From NCBI GenBank assembly GCA_037179385.1, contig CM074195.1, positions 8,695,787-8,759,786 on the forward strand: a stretch of 64,000 nucleotides of DNA, in the 5' to 3' direction. This document shows, in pieces, positions 12,246-35,300 of this stretch (position 1 is its first letter; each line of letters begins with the position of its first letter). The notes under the pieces were generated by a model. That model was not told the DNA's origin and did not search any database. It saw only the letters and a list, made by a program, of their open reading frames with translations. A program made the translations under genes and the position numbers. Origin of the DNA: Holothuria scabra. Its lineage: Eukaryota > Echinodermata > Holothuroidea > Aspidochirotida > Holothuriidae.

Positions 12246-13153
12246 GTGTCTTTTGCAAATAAAATAAAGCCAAATTCATCTTGGATTATTGGAAGCCATG
12301 CAAAAACCGATTTAAATGTGGATGATGAGACGGTTAAAGGGAGCGCAGCGGATGTCGTTTCACAGTCGGCTGCAGGGACTGACCCCGGACCTTCCTTTAT
12401 ATGGGACAATCAACGCTCCAATGAGAACATGCCTGATAAACAGTCAAATGATAGCCAGATTATCTTCGAAAATTCTGAGCCTCTAGTTATACCAGACTCT
12501 CAAGTCTCCGGTGATGAACAATTTGACAAGAAATCTTCTGATTGCATCATGGACACTTCCGTTGGCGGACCAGAAATTAAGGCGTTGGAGACTAATTGCG
12601 CTCCTCAACCCCACCTACAGGACGATGTAAACTATTCCGGTAAAATTAAAGGGAAAAATTGTGGGGAAAGCAACATGGACATTTCCGAATGTAGACTGAA
12701 AACGTTGAGAATTGTACTCCGCCTCAACCCCAGCTTCAGGCCCTTGCGATATGTTCTAACAAAACCCAGTCGCAGCCAGCAATTTCTGAGGATAGCGATT
12801 CAACTTTTGTGAAACCCAGGAGGTCTGTTTCCTCCCAACATGAAACCGGGAGAAGACCTAAAGGTCAAGGTCAGGGAGTTCGTTTTCCCCTTGAAACCCC
12901 CATGGACATGATCAAAATGACCCAATTATTCTTGGAGGATGATCCATGGCATTCCTGTTACGTAAAGACTTGCTGTGAAGCCTTCTCTAGATTTAAAGAC
13001 CTAAAAGCGCATGTTGCAAAACATCACCCAAAGTTAAAGTCACATGATATTCATGTGCTCAGAAGCTGCCATTCGACCTTTTCTACCCCATGGGATTGGA
13101 TCCAGCACCTCGCCTGTAAACACGCCGAATTTGTGAGCGGAAAAAGAGGTTGA
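12246..13153 (+). pseudogene. LINE ORF1 with C2H2-like zinc fingers, frameshifted
   Basis: Two overlapping frames (12246-12812 and 12809-13153) make one ORF1 with a shift near 12700-12810. No ATG opens the first frame, so the 5' end may be truncated. The first 180 codons are acidic and low complexity (DDVNYSGKIKG, repeated MDTS/MDIS phrases). The C-terminal part has CYVKTCCEAFSRFKDLKAHVAKHH, a C-x4/5-C...H-x3/4-H finger (quoted here across about 12958-13026), then a second Cys/His block CHSTFSTPWDWIQHLACKH. Zinc fingers in ORF1 are known for Tx1-like LINEs, where the protein binds element RNA. Family assignment rests mainly on ORF2. Confidence 0.7.
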
Positions 13154-13197
13154 TTTCTTTGACAAGTACTTTCTAAGACAATAATTTTCCTGGCCAA

Positions 13198-16100
13198 CCT
13201 GTCAATTGCTACTCTTAATGTTAATGGCCTACGTAATCATTCAAAACGATCACGCATTATTCAATGGTTGAAAATCTTCACCTTTGATATCATCCTGTTT
13301 ACAAGAACTTTATTTATCATCAGAAATGGATTTTACGTGCTTTAAACGGGAATGGGACGGACCAGTTTATTTTTCTTCCAGTTTAACCTCTCACTCAGGG
13401 GCGTGGGTATCGCTTTAAGCAGCAAGCACCGATGGAATGTTTCCCAAGTTCGTCGGGATATTAAAGGTCGCTGTATTTCCTTCTTTGTTCTTTGAACGGG
13501 GCCACCTTCCGTGTGTGTAATGTACATTGCCCAAATCCCCCGGAGAAGAAGGGAATTTTTACGTAACCTTGATTTTTACTTGCGTGGTCCCAATCCTTTG
13601 ATTCTTGGTGGCGATTTTAATTGTGTTATGGAAAGCATAGATCGCGAAAATCTTTCCCTTAACTCATATTGCACAGCCGGTCAGAACGAAATCACCGATC
13701 TCGTCTCCGTTTATAACCTCGTTGATAGTTACAGATTTTTGCACCCTTTACATCCCGGTTATACGTGGTCACGGGTGGGCAATTATCTGAAATCAAGACT
13801 GGATAGAGTCTACCTTTCAAAAGATTTTGTTCTCAATAGTGCTCTAATTGCTTTGTGTCCTTACTCAGACCATGACTGCGTTCATGTGGCTTTCAAGTTT
13901 TCAAGCTCGTTTAAGAATGGCAAGGGTTATTGGAAGTACAATACTTCCCTTAGCAAGGACAATGCTTTCTGTGAGGATTTACGCTCCCGTTACAAATTAT
14001 GGTCCACTCTCCAAGCCTGGATTCAAATCTACATCTCTTTGGTGGGAAAACATTAAAGGCAGGATCAAACAGCTTGCTATTGAGCACAGTGTGCGTATAG
14101 CTCGTGTAAAGAGGGATCATAGGTTATCTTTACAAAGAATATGTAACAACTTAAACAAGGACGAGGTTGATGGTATCATAGAAAGCGAACTCCGAGGGGC
14201 ATGTATCCTTTCTCGAGTTCAGCTACTTGATGAAAACGAAAAACCCTCTGCGTTCTTCTGTAGAGAAGAGAAACGCCGAGCTCAACAGAGGGTTATTAAT
14301 AATATACGAAATAAGCATGGAAGAATCGTTTCCAGACAAAATGAAATATCAGACGCATTCCATAATTTTTATACGCGTCTCTTTACTGAAGATTGTACTG
14401 TAGATACAAACATGCAAGATGTTTTTATCAATTGTTTAGATTCCAAAGTAAGTGATGATGATAGTGATAGAATGGAGAAAGTCATCAGTCTAGACGTAGT
14501 TAGAAGTGCTCTCTCAACTTGTACTAAGAATAAGTCTCCCGGTAATGACGGCCTGCCTTACGAATTTTACCAACGTTTTATCGATTTGTTGGAAAACGAC
14601 CTGGTCGATGTGTTCAATGACATTTTCGATAATGGCACTCTGACCGAAAGTCAACGCACTGGTGTTATTACTCTGATCCCTAAAAAGGGCGATACCACTA
14701 ACCCGTCAAACTGGCGGCCCATCAGTCTACTCAACACTGATTATAAGATACTTGCCAAAATCTTGCAAACTAGGCTAAAGTTAATCCTTCCAAACATCGT
14801 CAATGAGTTTCAAACTTGTGCTGTTCCAGGGAGATCTATTCATGGTAATTTGATTATTGTAAGAGACATTTGTGATTTTTGTATATTGGGGAATCACCCA
14901 TGTGCTCTTATATCTATAGATCAACAAAAAGCTTTTGATATGGTGAACTGGTCTTTTTTAATGAAAATTCTACGAAAGCTTAACTTTGGCAACAACTTTC
15001 AGAGATGGATCTCTATTTTTGTATGGCAATATTTACAGCCGTTTGCTGATTAATGGGTATCTTTCGGATAAAGTATACATATCAAGAGGAGTTAGGCAAA
15101 GGCTGTCCCTTTATCGCCACTGTTGTATGTCTTATTTATCGAGCCCTTGGCAAGATTCATTAATTATTGTGATAATATTAATGGTTTTGTAATTCCAGGA
15201 AGTACTAAGCGGGTCAAATTCCTTCAATACGCTGACGATGCAACATGCATCGCAACGCGTGTTTCAGAAATCTTACAGTTTTTTGAAACCTTAAAGAATT
15301 TTGAAAGAGCGACCGGTGCTTGCACATCAATTTGGCGAAAACGTATGGGTTGAAACTGGGAAAGTTTTCCTCACAACCACTTCCGGGCAATATACAATGG
15401 AGCACCTCTGGCATTAAAATAACAGGGATAGTGTTCGGTACATGTGATTCTGTTTTTAGCAATTGGGCCACAAAAATCACAACTACGCAGTCTCGAGTCA
15501 GAACTTGGTCAAGAAGGCATTTAACCCTCATAGAGAAAGCCAGGGTCGTTAATATGGCGGTTTACCCACTATTTTATTTTTTGGGCCCAGTTTTTCCGAT
15601 ACCTGAACGGGTAGTTAAGGAGATACACAAAGCTGTGTTCGCCTTTATATGGGGAGTAAACAAACCTGATCTTGTCTCCCGTGACGTTATTACTTTGCCA
15701 AAGAATTGTGGGGGATTAGGTATCGATGACTTGAAAGTTAAAATGAATGCCTTGCTGGTTAAACCGTTATTCCCTCTTCTTCTTGGAAAAGACCTGCCCG
15801 CACACCTATTGACAGTCCGCTGTTTCGTTGCAAAGCAACTGCGTAGTGTTTGCCCCTCTATCTGGTCCAATTCTAGGCCTAATTGTGATGTGTGTTCCCC
15901 TTCCTTAATACTTTCGTGTTCCATTTTGAAAAAAAATGTTTAGTGCGGACAAAAGCTTTGCCAAGGCATGTCGGAATACTAAGGATATTGTGAAAAAGTT
16001 ACGACTGGATAATGTTACTATCTCTATCGTTAACAAGCACCCCAACTACCCTTGGAACAAAATTTGGGATTTAGTCTTCGGTTTGTTTCTTGATAATAAG

Positions 16101-16605
16101 CTTATTGATTTCCAGTGGAGACTAGCTCACCAAGTTCTTTATACGGGGAAAAAGAATCAAAGACTGGGGTATGGGTGATGGTGTTTTGTCCTTTGACGGT
16201 TGTACTGACGTAGAGACTTTAGTCCACATTTTTGGGATTGTCCAAAAGTCCAGCCCATTCTAACATGGGTCAAAGATATTTTCACAAAGCTAGGAGGCAG
16301 TGTTGTTGATTTTGACACCCACTTGTTTATGTTTGGCTTTCCGATATAAACTGCAGGAAGCAGGTTTTTAACAGAATTTGGTTTATCTTCTGTGTGACTA
16401 AATTTATCCTCTGGAAATCAAGATGTTTACATGTTTTCGAGTTAGAAGTTCAAAGCTATCAAGAAATACTGTCAATAATTATTAAAAATATTAAAGACAG
16501 AATCGAAGCCGATTACAGAAGATTTTCGAAGGAAAAATTTTTCAAAATGTGGATTAAGGATAGGTCATGTGTTACCCTGGGGAATGGTGACCTTATTTAT
16601 AATTT
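13198..16605 (+). pseudogene. LINE ORF2: AP endonuclease and reverse transcriptase, frames broken
   Basis: It starts SIATLNVNGLRNHSKR (AP endonuclease motif 1) at about 13203. The catalytic QE motif appears changed (LFTRT where LQET is usual). LILGGDFNCVM (about 13595), SRLDRVYLSKDF and SDHDCV (about 13867, the catalytic Asp-His) follow. The RT has KSPGNDGLPYEFY, GVITLIPKKGD, NWRPISLLNTDYKILAK, ISIDQQKAFDMVNW (first catalytic Asp), SRGVRQ and FLQYADDATC with the YADD box intact (about 15223). The C-terminal block WRLAHQVLYTGKK fits Tx1-clade elements. Frameshifts or stops occur near 13320-13510, 14050, 15050, 15340, 15940 and 16180. ORF2 proteins nick DNA and prime reverse transcription at the nick; this copy cannot make a full protein. 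Confidence 0.88.
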
Positions 16606-16868
16606 GTAACAAAGGTTTCATACTGTAATTACTGTTAACACTTGCATTTTATTTATTTTCCAATTTTCGTAGGTACATATGTATATGAGTCAAGAAAAGA
16701 AGATTTCTTCCTTCCAATTTAAAATGTGATGTATAAGTGAATTGAATTATGATGTTAATGTAATGATACTGTAAGTTGAATTAATTAGTTCGTAAATATT
16801 TGTAAGTATTATATTTATTTTCCAACCTATGTTTTATATATATGTACATATGTATATATTTTCAAGAT

Positions 16869-16910
16869 GGGAATAAAGTTCTTCCTTAAAAAAAAAAAAA
16901 AAAAAAAAAA
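16869..16910 (+). terminator. LINE polyadenylation signal and poly(A) tail
   Basis: GGGAATAAAGTTCTTCC followed within about 12 bases by an A run of about 23 that ends at the target-site duplication. Confidence 0.85.
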
Positions 16911-16921
16911 ATATTAAGTTT

Positions 16922-28373
<11,452 letters not shown>

Positions 28374-28454
28374 ATCGAATACTGCGTAGCACTGGTAAAG
28401 TATGAAGGTAAACAGATTGGAATGATAAAAAGTGCTAAAATTCGGAAGAAAGCT

Positions 28455-28490
28455 CCGCAACGTTTCGGGTATGTACCCTTCATCAGGCGG
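28455..28490 (-). ncRNA. Hammerhead ribozyme, canonical core, in PLE-E
   Basis: Minus strand: stem I CCGC/GCGG, core CTGATGA, stem II GGGT-ACAT-ACCC, GAA, self-complementary ACGT as minimal stem III, T at the cleavage position. All core bases are present. PLE hammerheads with such a tiny stem III are thought to work as dimers, since ACGT can pair with a second copy. Confidence 0.82.
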
Positions 28491-28986
28491 CAAAATAATA
28501 ACTGATCAAAAAAACGATATTCAAAAGAAACAACAAACGCGTGCCGATACAACTCGATCGGCGCGCGTACAAAGGCCAAGCACCTATGTCAACGCTTCGT
28601 GTGTCTTGTTATGTCCCCATCAACTCCTTACAATCGTTTCTAAGTCCCTGTAGTGCGGACGCCCTGGTAACACACGCACTACCCATGACGACATCCATCC
28701 AACAAGCCAAACCAAAACGCGCCGACGTCAAGCGTACAACCTCTTTACAAAGGGATTGCCAATAATGAAATGTTTGCCTACTTCGCGCCGCAATTTTAAA
28801 CACAGCTAAACGACGCAACCGTGCAAAACAAGTTAATAGTGATGACGCGATAAAAATTAAAAGTAATAATAAATACACGCTAGGCGATTATGATTTCATT
28901 ATGAACGGACTTTACAAGGAAAATTGAACACGATCAATTTAAGTTCAAGTTCGGCAAACAGTCCGTTGTAAAAAAATAAACACAGT

Positions 28987-30060
28987 CTATAACAGTTCAA
29001 GTTTGACGTTCAGCCCGTTAGGAGCTAGAGTTCCTAGCCTTACTATCAGTCGATTTTCGGCAGTAAGACGATCACGGTCGGAACCTCTGCATGAGATGGC
29101 CGCCGTGACCATCAGATCCTGTATAGAACAGGCCGATGGGGGGTTAAAATGGTTGGCAACCGGGTAACCTGGAAGGTTTTGCCTAATGGATCTCAAGTGT
29201 TCAGTAACCCGATCAGCTAATCGACGTTTAGTTTCACCCACATACATCATGGCACAGCGCTTACAAACTAGGATATACACTATATTAGTAGACGTACATG
29301 TAAAATGATGTTTGACGTCGAAGGAGTTGTTGTTGGGACCTACAACAGACAGAACCCTGTCTTTGCTAACAAGTTTACAAGTATTACATCTACTACGGTT
29401 ACAAGGAAACGTCCCTGCCGGATGTAACATAAAGGGTTGGGGATGTGAGGCCCGAACCAAGTGACTTGAGATGTTTTTCTCACTTCTAAAGGCCGTAATA
29501 GGCGGTTCAGGAAAATACTCACGGGTAGAGGGTTCTCTTCCTAGAAGTTTAGCGTTTCTGTGAATTGACTCAACAATGGGGCGAACTGAAGGATGATAAG
29601 ACACCACGAAGGGTATTCTGGAAGTGGATTTGACGATATTAGTCTTGGGGGCCATGATTGTTGCTCTGTCCATCCCTTGAACTCTCCCTAGTGCCTTCAT
29701 GGGTACCTTACGTGGGTACTGACGTTTCTCGAAAAAGGAGATCATATCTTGAGAGACCTGTTTAAAATCCCTATTATCGAAACAAATGCGTCTAGCTCTC
29801 AAGAGTTGCGAGTACGGGATAGAGTTGGTACATGACCTAGGGTGGTTGGATAGATAAAGCAAGTAGCTGTGGGAGTCTGTAGGCTTAAAATGGATGTTAG
29901 TTTTTAGTTTTCTGTCACTAATAGATAGCTTCATATCTAAAAAGACCACTGAGGTGTCAGAAACACAGCTGGTGAACTTTAGAAAGGGGCAAAACGTTTC
30001 AACAAAATGTATAAAGTCTTCTAAATCACGACGAGAGCCCGACGCTACCCCAACAATGTC
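28987..30060 (-). CDS. PLE-E polyprotein fragment: RT thumb, linker and GIY-YIG endonuclease
   Basis: The frame is open from the tandem duplication to the stop at 28987. The first residues, [16 protein letters not shown], follow immediately after where the RT YIDD box would be, so the truncation falls at the catalytic box. Then come [22 protein letters not shown] and the thumb ([20 protein letters not shown]). The linker holds [17 protein letters not shown] Cys cluster [10 protein letters not shown] is followed by [19 protein letters not shown] (both GIY-YIG strands with the inter-strand CKRC), [11 protein letters not shown] and [19 protein letters not shown] with the metal-binding Glu. No stop interrupts it, so the endonuclease domain could be functional. 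No start codon or promoter supports expression as a host gene. Confidence 0.88.
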   Translation of the reverse strand, partial: DIVGVASGSRRDLEDFIHFVETFCPFLKFTSCVSDTSVVFLDMKLSISDRKLKTNIHFKPTDSHSYLLYLSNHPRSCTNSIPYSQLLRARRICFDNRDFKQVSQDMISFFEKRQYPRKVPMKALGRVQGMDRATIMAPKTNIVKSTSRIPFVVSYHPSVRPIVESIHRNAKLLGREPSTREYFPEPPITAFRSEKNISSHLVRASHPQPFMLHPAGTFPCNRSRCNTCKLVSKDRVLSVVGPNNNSFDVKHHFTCTSTNIVYILVCKRCAMMYVGETKRRLADRVTEHLRSIRQNLPGYPVANHFNPPSACSIQDLMVTAAISCRGSDRDRLTAENRLIVRLGTLAPNGLNVKLELL

Positions 30061-30165
30061 GTGTCAGAAATACAGCTGGTGAACTTTAAAAAGGGGCAAA
30101 ACGTTTCAACAAAATGTATAAAGTCTTCTAAATCACGACGAGAGCCCGACGCTACCCCAACAATG
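29956..30165. repeat. 105-bp tandem duplication at the truncated 5' end of PLE-E
   Basis: Two adjacent copies (29956-30060 and 30061-30165) differ at only a few positions (for example AACACAGC vs AATACAGC). Both encode the same RT thumb segment. Confidence 0.93.
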
Positions 30166-30205
30166 TATATATATATTTATATATATATATATACATATAT
30201 ATATA

Positions 30206-30274
<69 letters not shown>

Positions 30275-30300
30275 ATACATATATATATATTCATATATAT
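30166..30300. repeat. TA-rich microsatellite right of PLE-E, itself internally duplicated
   Basis: (TA)n with TTTATA, ACATAT and TTCATA variants; the variant pattern occurs twice about 80 bp apart. Confidence 0.9.
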
Positions 30301-32273
30301 CTTTTTACGGCCATGTAAACATGTTGGAAATAACAAATATAACTTTACAAATTTGCAAGTAGGCCTAATAGGACTCATTTGACCAATTCGACGAGAACTT
30401 CAGTAAACGTTCATCGCAGATAACAGTTGGATAAAATGAGAGAAAAAATATATAAACATGTCCGCGATTAATCCTCTACTAGAGAAATAAAAATAAATGT
30501 ATTTTATCCTCAACTACAGAGAAATAAATATAAATGGATTTTCCCAAGTTTCTTCAAAGTTGCATCCGCTAATATAAAAAAATCTAAGTAATACCATTGC
30601 ATTGCCAAAAGTTTCAAAAACAAGTTCAAAGAAATCCTCATACCATTCGTCTGACTGTAACTTTCTTAGTCATACTTCATTTTAAGCAAATGTCTAAGCA
30701 TCCGACTTGCAGCCGGGAGGTATGGAGTTCGACTCCTGTCCAGGTCATACAGAAGACTTTAAAATGGAATCCGCTGATGTTTTGCTTGGTTTCAGTTTGA
30801 TTTATTCTTCTCTTACCTCAAAGAAAGACTTACAATAGCCAGCGAATCACAACTGGAGAAAAGGCCACGGACGTCCCTACCTGAAGTATCATTTGGTAAT
30901 AAAGAAACTGAGCCGTTAAATATGATCTAACTAACTGACTTGCTTACTGAGGAACTAGGTCTTGTCTAAAAGCAAATGCCCTAATGTTGAATATAAAAAA
31001 AATATGCCGACGTTTGCCATTAGATAGCGTTCGCTTTGAATTGCATTCCTCGACCTGTGAAAGCTAAACGCAGGTTAATAACGAAACAGAGAAACCAAGA
31101 ATATGTTACGCAACCAAAATGAAATGCAATAGAAAAAATACTAGTAAATGGAAACCCTGCTCCACGTTCAATAGCTAATCTTTTCTATTATTGATCCGTT
31201 TTAGTTGAAATAAAAGATTACTTAGCTTACAAATTAGAATAGAATTATCTCTGTTTTAACCAATTACCCGACGTACCATATTACGATAGAATCCAAAAGG
31301 TTCGAGCTGATATAAATTACACTTTATCACTATACGATAACATTTAGATATATATGGTGCAAAATATGATCATCAAGACTTGAAAAATGGTTTAACCATA
31401 ACCTGTTAAGACAAAATAATAAAAAAAATACACGATTTTCTATATTATTCATATTCCTGTGGGTATTTTAACACGATGTGCACCTTAGATTGTCAACATC
31501 TTTTCGTCACATAGGTTTTAACGTACAGTCAAGTGTTCTTTCTCTGCATCATTCGTAGCACTATATTACAAAGTAAACTTTAGAGAAAATACAGCATAAG
31601 TAATTCTATCAACTACGAGGAACATTTCATGGCATGTCTTTATAATGTACCACAAATGATGGAGAGCTCTCCTTTTCGACGTCTCTATTTTCCAAAACGT
31701 CCGCATTAAGGCTTGTGTCAGAAGAAAGGTTACAGAGGTACAAAGTCTCGCCCTTAAACTGTACTTTGTTCACTCATTTGGAATGTAGAGATGTCGGAAC
31801 AGCAACACGTCTTTAGAGAGAGGTGTAACTCAAATGCTCAGTACGGTTTACAAAATATTCTACGTTTAAATGATATTTCAAAAATAAAAAAAAAAAAACC
31901 AAACAAACAAACTAAAAACAAAAAACAAGAACAAAGAATAAATATTTAAGACGGAGATATGAAACTTTCCATTCAACCGTTTTTCGAATGCGAAACGGAC
32001 CCTTTGACCTAACTTTTCTTTTAAAAGTGTGTTTTACTTAAATCTGTTTATATCATTTTTCTCATTTGAATTGAACAACTGGTAACTTTTATTCTACCAA
32101 ATGGCCCTGGACAAACTCCTTAGTTAAATTAATACTGTATGTGAAGTCATTCTTGGCGACACCTTATATCGTAGTTTGTGCCCGCAAAGGCGTTCGACAG
32201 TGTCGAAACGCACAACATAGCAAGAATACCAAAAATGATTCCATAGCTTCGTTAGGTAGTAGCTAATTTGGTT
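30301..32273. other. 3' flank of the M13 gene and intergenic DNA
   Basis: No gene recognised. On the minus strand AATAAA at 32088-32093, about 180 bases after the M13 stop, is a candidate polyadenylation signal. The rest is AT-rich. Confidence 0.4.
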
Positions 32274-32397
32274 CTAAGTTTTAGCTGGCACCGAATGCCA
32301 GATGTAGCATTTTTCCATTTGAGGATTCATAGGAGATCCTTTCGGACAGCCAAATGCTTCAGAAAAGTTATAGGAATTACGTAGTGTTGCTAAAACC
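32274..32397 (-). CDS. M13 gene last exon with stop
   Basis: CAACAG|G then [40 protein letters not shown] and TAG (stop at 32274-32276). C-P-x-G-S-x-M-N-P...K-C-x-x-W is the signature M13 C-terminus. The usual end is the Trp; here eight more residues follow. Confidence 0.95.
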
Positions 32398-35300
32398 CTG
32401 TTGAGAAAAGAAAAAGCAAGCAGATGAAATTCTTATTACTAACAAGGAGATCCAACACAACCTTTACCTGTATGATATAGCATAGGTATTTATCATATGA
32501 GGACTTGCTTGATTCCAAGTATAAATTTAAAAAGGTGTAGTCATTTGAAATATTTTTTTTTGTTGTTTGATAAACATTTCAGGGTTTTGAACCTTACCTA
32601 AGATCAAGACTTATTTTTTTAAAGCAATGAGTTCTTGGAATTTGCAGTTTGACAATCCATGTTTGCTTAAACTAATAATCGATTGTTTCCAATCATAAAA
32701 TGACTGCCATGAATCGATCTATTAGTAGTAATATTTCATGACCTAAAGGTCACATTACAATTACATTAATTTGATCAACATATGATACTCATGATCCATA
32801 GAGTGCTCCGAGGATCTTTTTAACCAGTTTCTGACATCGACATTCTACTAATGTTGAAGTCATCTTTCATTACCGTTCGTTTCTGTTTTCAATATTTCGC
32901 TTCCTCGGGCTCAATCTGCGTTACACATTTCTTCGGCAAAAGTGACTTGATTTGAAATCAAAGTCAACGCTTAAAAATTCCTGCGGCAACCGTTTCAATA
33001 CAAAGTACAACACCAGTGATTTGCGGGTGAAGCATTTAGGGTAAGGCCTAATGGTTGGGAAATATTTTGATAATACTATCTCGTTAGAGCAATATAAATG
33101 CTTGATAACCGTTGCTCTCCATACTAAAAGGTGTTGCTTTTATGCATCTTGTTACATGGTTGAGGTTGCAAGCTAGATATTTACTTTATAATTATTAAAT
33201 ATAATGTCAAAACGAAATGAAGTTTGGAACTATATGATGATTTTGTTTTCGAGAAATAGTCCCTCGTCCGTTCCGTGTCCTGATCTATTGTCAGTGCTGT
33301 TTCTTTCAATATGAACTTGGTAAAACTAATACCAACTTTCCTAAAGATCTAAATACGTCCTACAACTTGAATAGCTTAACGAATATCTTAAACATCTATC
33401 ACTAAAGCCAACTCAAGGGTAGTCGGAACAAAACTGCATGGGTAACACGAGTTCATAAGTCGATCTTTCGTATTGTAAACTAGAAGGTAAATATTCCTCT
33501 TTGGTAGAAAATACAGCACTACACACGAACTTATTGCATTGCAATGAACAATGAACAGCAAAGCATAAATATACCTGTACTTAAGCGGAGGATATCGTGA
33601 AAAGAATTGGTAATCTCCTTCATGCCCGCACAGTATCTAGAAACAGAAAAATACAGAAATGCGTGTCATTCTATAATCCTTACAATCTTGATGGCGAATC
33701 AGAGACTGATTAGTCAGTAAGTCAGTAAGATCAAGAATTGGCCTAAGATTGTTGTTTTATTCAAAATTCCGATGAGATGTACAAAAGGCAATTTCAGTAC
33801 ATGCATCACAGTCTTTCCCTTTTTAAACATTCAAATTGTTAAAAATAATTTTCTAGACTAAACGGAAGAGACAGGGAATGGAAGTGATCGCTTTTTATGA
33901 CGTAGTTAGATTCTAACCATCTATCAAAGGGCAGGAAAAGTAACTCCAACTTGAAATTGTGTGGTAGACTGTTCTGTTTCATGATTGGCTGTTGAAAGTC
34001 ATGGGCGATAATTTTTTTCCCTTCAAATGTGAAATTCACTGCTTGAACTCTGAGTATGCAATGGAGAACTCTAAAAGTATGATAAAAGATACTTTGAAGA
34101 TAAGTAAGAGGAACATTGTGACATTTAGCTGTTGCTGAAAAGAAGTTTAGGGGACTGCTCTTGACCTTTAAAGTGACCGACATAAGGCGCCACGGTGCTA
34201 CCCACCATGCTACCCGCCATGCAATTTCATTTGAATGACATTTGTTAAAACAATGATGGATTAATGCCAAACTTCCAATGGTTTAACACCTTACGTGTGG
34301 CAATACCAACACCCTACCGCTGCCAACATTGTTTAACTATGTGCCAATGATGGTCCAACGTAGTTGTGGTATCTGAGTGGTTTCATATATACAACAAGCA
34401 ATAAGTAATAGATAGTGCTCTTTTGTATTTTCCGCAAGAGCATAGCAAAAACAGCTCACAAAGATTCTCGAGAAGCTTTAATAGGTAAGTACTATTGCTA
34501 TGCCGTTGGAATGGATACTCATTGGATATGATTGGAGAGTTTAAGCTGGGAATCTATGAGAAGAAATTTCCAATTGTGTAGGTATCTGCCGAAAAGCTTA
34601 TCTTGCAAAATGCGCGAAACCTTTAAAAATGTCAAACACTATAACTCCGGATATACCAAGTCAGGATGAATTCATGATTTTAAATTGCAAAGTGACAAAA
34701 TTAACTTCAAAACAAGCGCTTTAATTGGAATGACGAATACCAACCTCAGTTTTATGCATATTGTAAACGAAGCTATAAGTCTCGACGTTCCAATCACTTT
34801 TTCTTAAAGTTCAAACTTGCTCTAAGATGAAAATATTTGGATAACTGACATCATTCAACTGCGACCAGGGTTTCATCTACAGTACCATGGGCATAACATG
34901 ACATTTCTCTTGAGTAATCACGACGCATGTCATTACACGGTTGGATTCTTACTACGAAATATCCTGGAGTTTTACCCGAAAACACAGCTGGTGTAATGAC
35001 CTCACCATCTCATGAAGCGCAACGTGTATTTAAAAAAATCTAAAGTGCATATTGGTTTAATTTTATGTACTTTCGAAATTAATGACTTCAATGATTGATT
35101 GTGAGTACATAGAAATAGTATTACGTTTGATTTACTTTCCTTCCTTAAAGAAAATTTTACTGGTTAGAGTGTTGGAAAGGACGTTATAATGAGGTGCTGG
35201 AAGGCTGCAGATGTCTATGCAATTTTAAAGATCCAGTACAAAAAATTGTAAAGAATACACCATTGCAAGAACTGAATTTTTCGTATTAACCAGGATGCAA

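Larger units (their letters stand above)
12211..16910 (+). mobile_element. Tx1-type (L1 group) LINE, 4.7 kb, with poly(A) and target-site duplication
   Basis: Both ends are defined. ATATTAAGTTT occurs immediately before (to 12210) and again directly after the poly(A) tail (16911-16921); the duplication may be up to 13 bp. Order: ORF1 with zinc-finger-like motifs, ORF2 with AP endonuclease, RT and a C-terminal region, a 3' UTR, AATAAA at 16872-16877, and about 23 A. The RT reads RPISLLNTDYKILAKILQTR and CAVPGRSIHGNL, wording typical of the Tx1/L1 clade. Frames are broken in several places, so it is inactive, but the clean duplication implies a fairly recent insertion. Confidence 0.92.
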
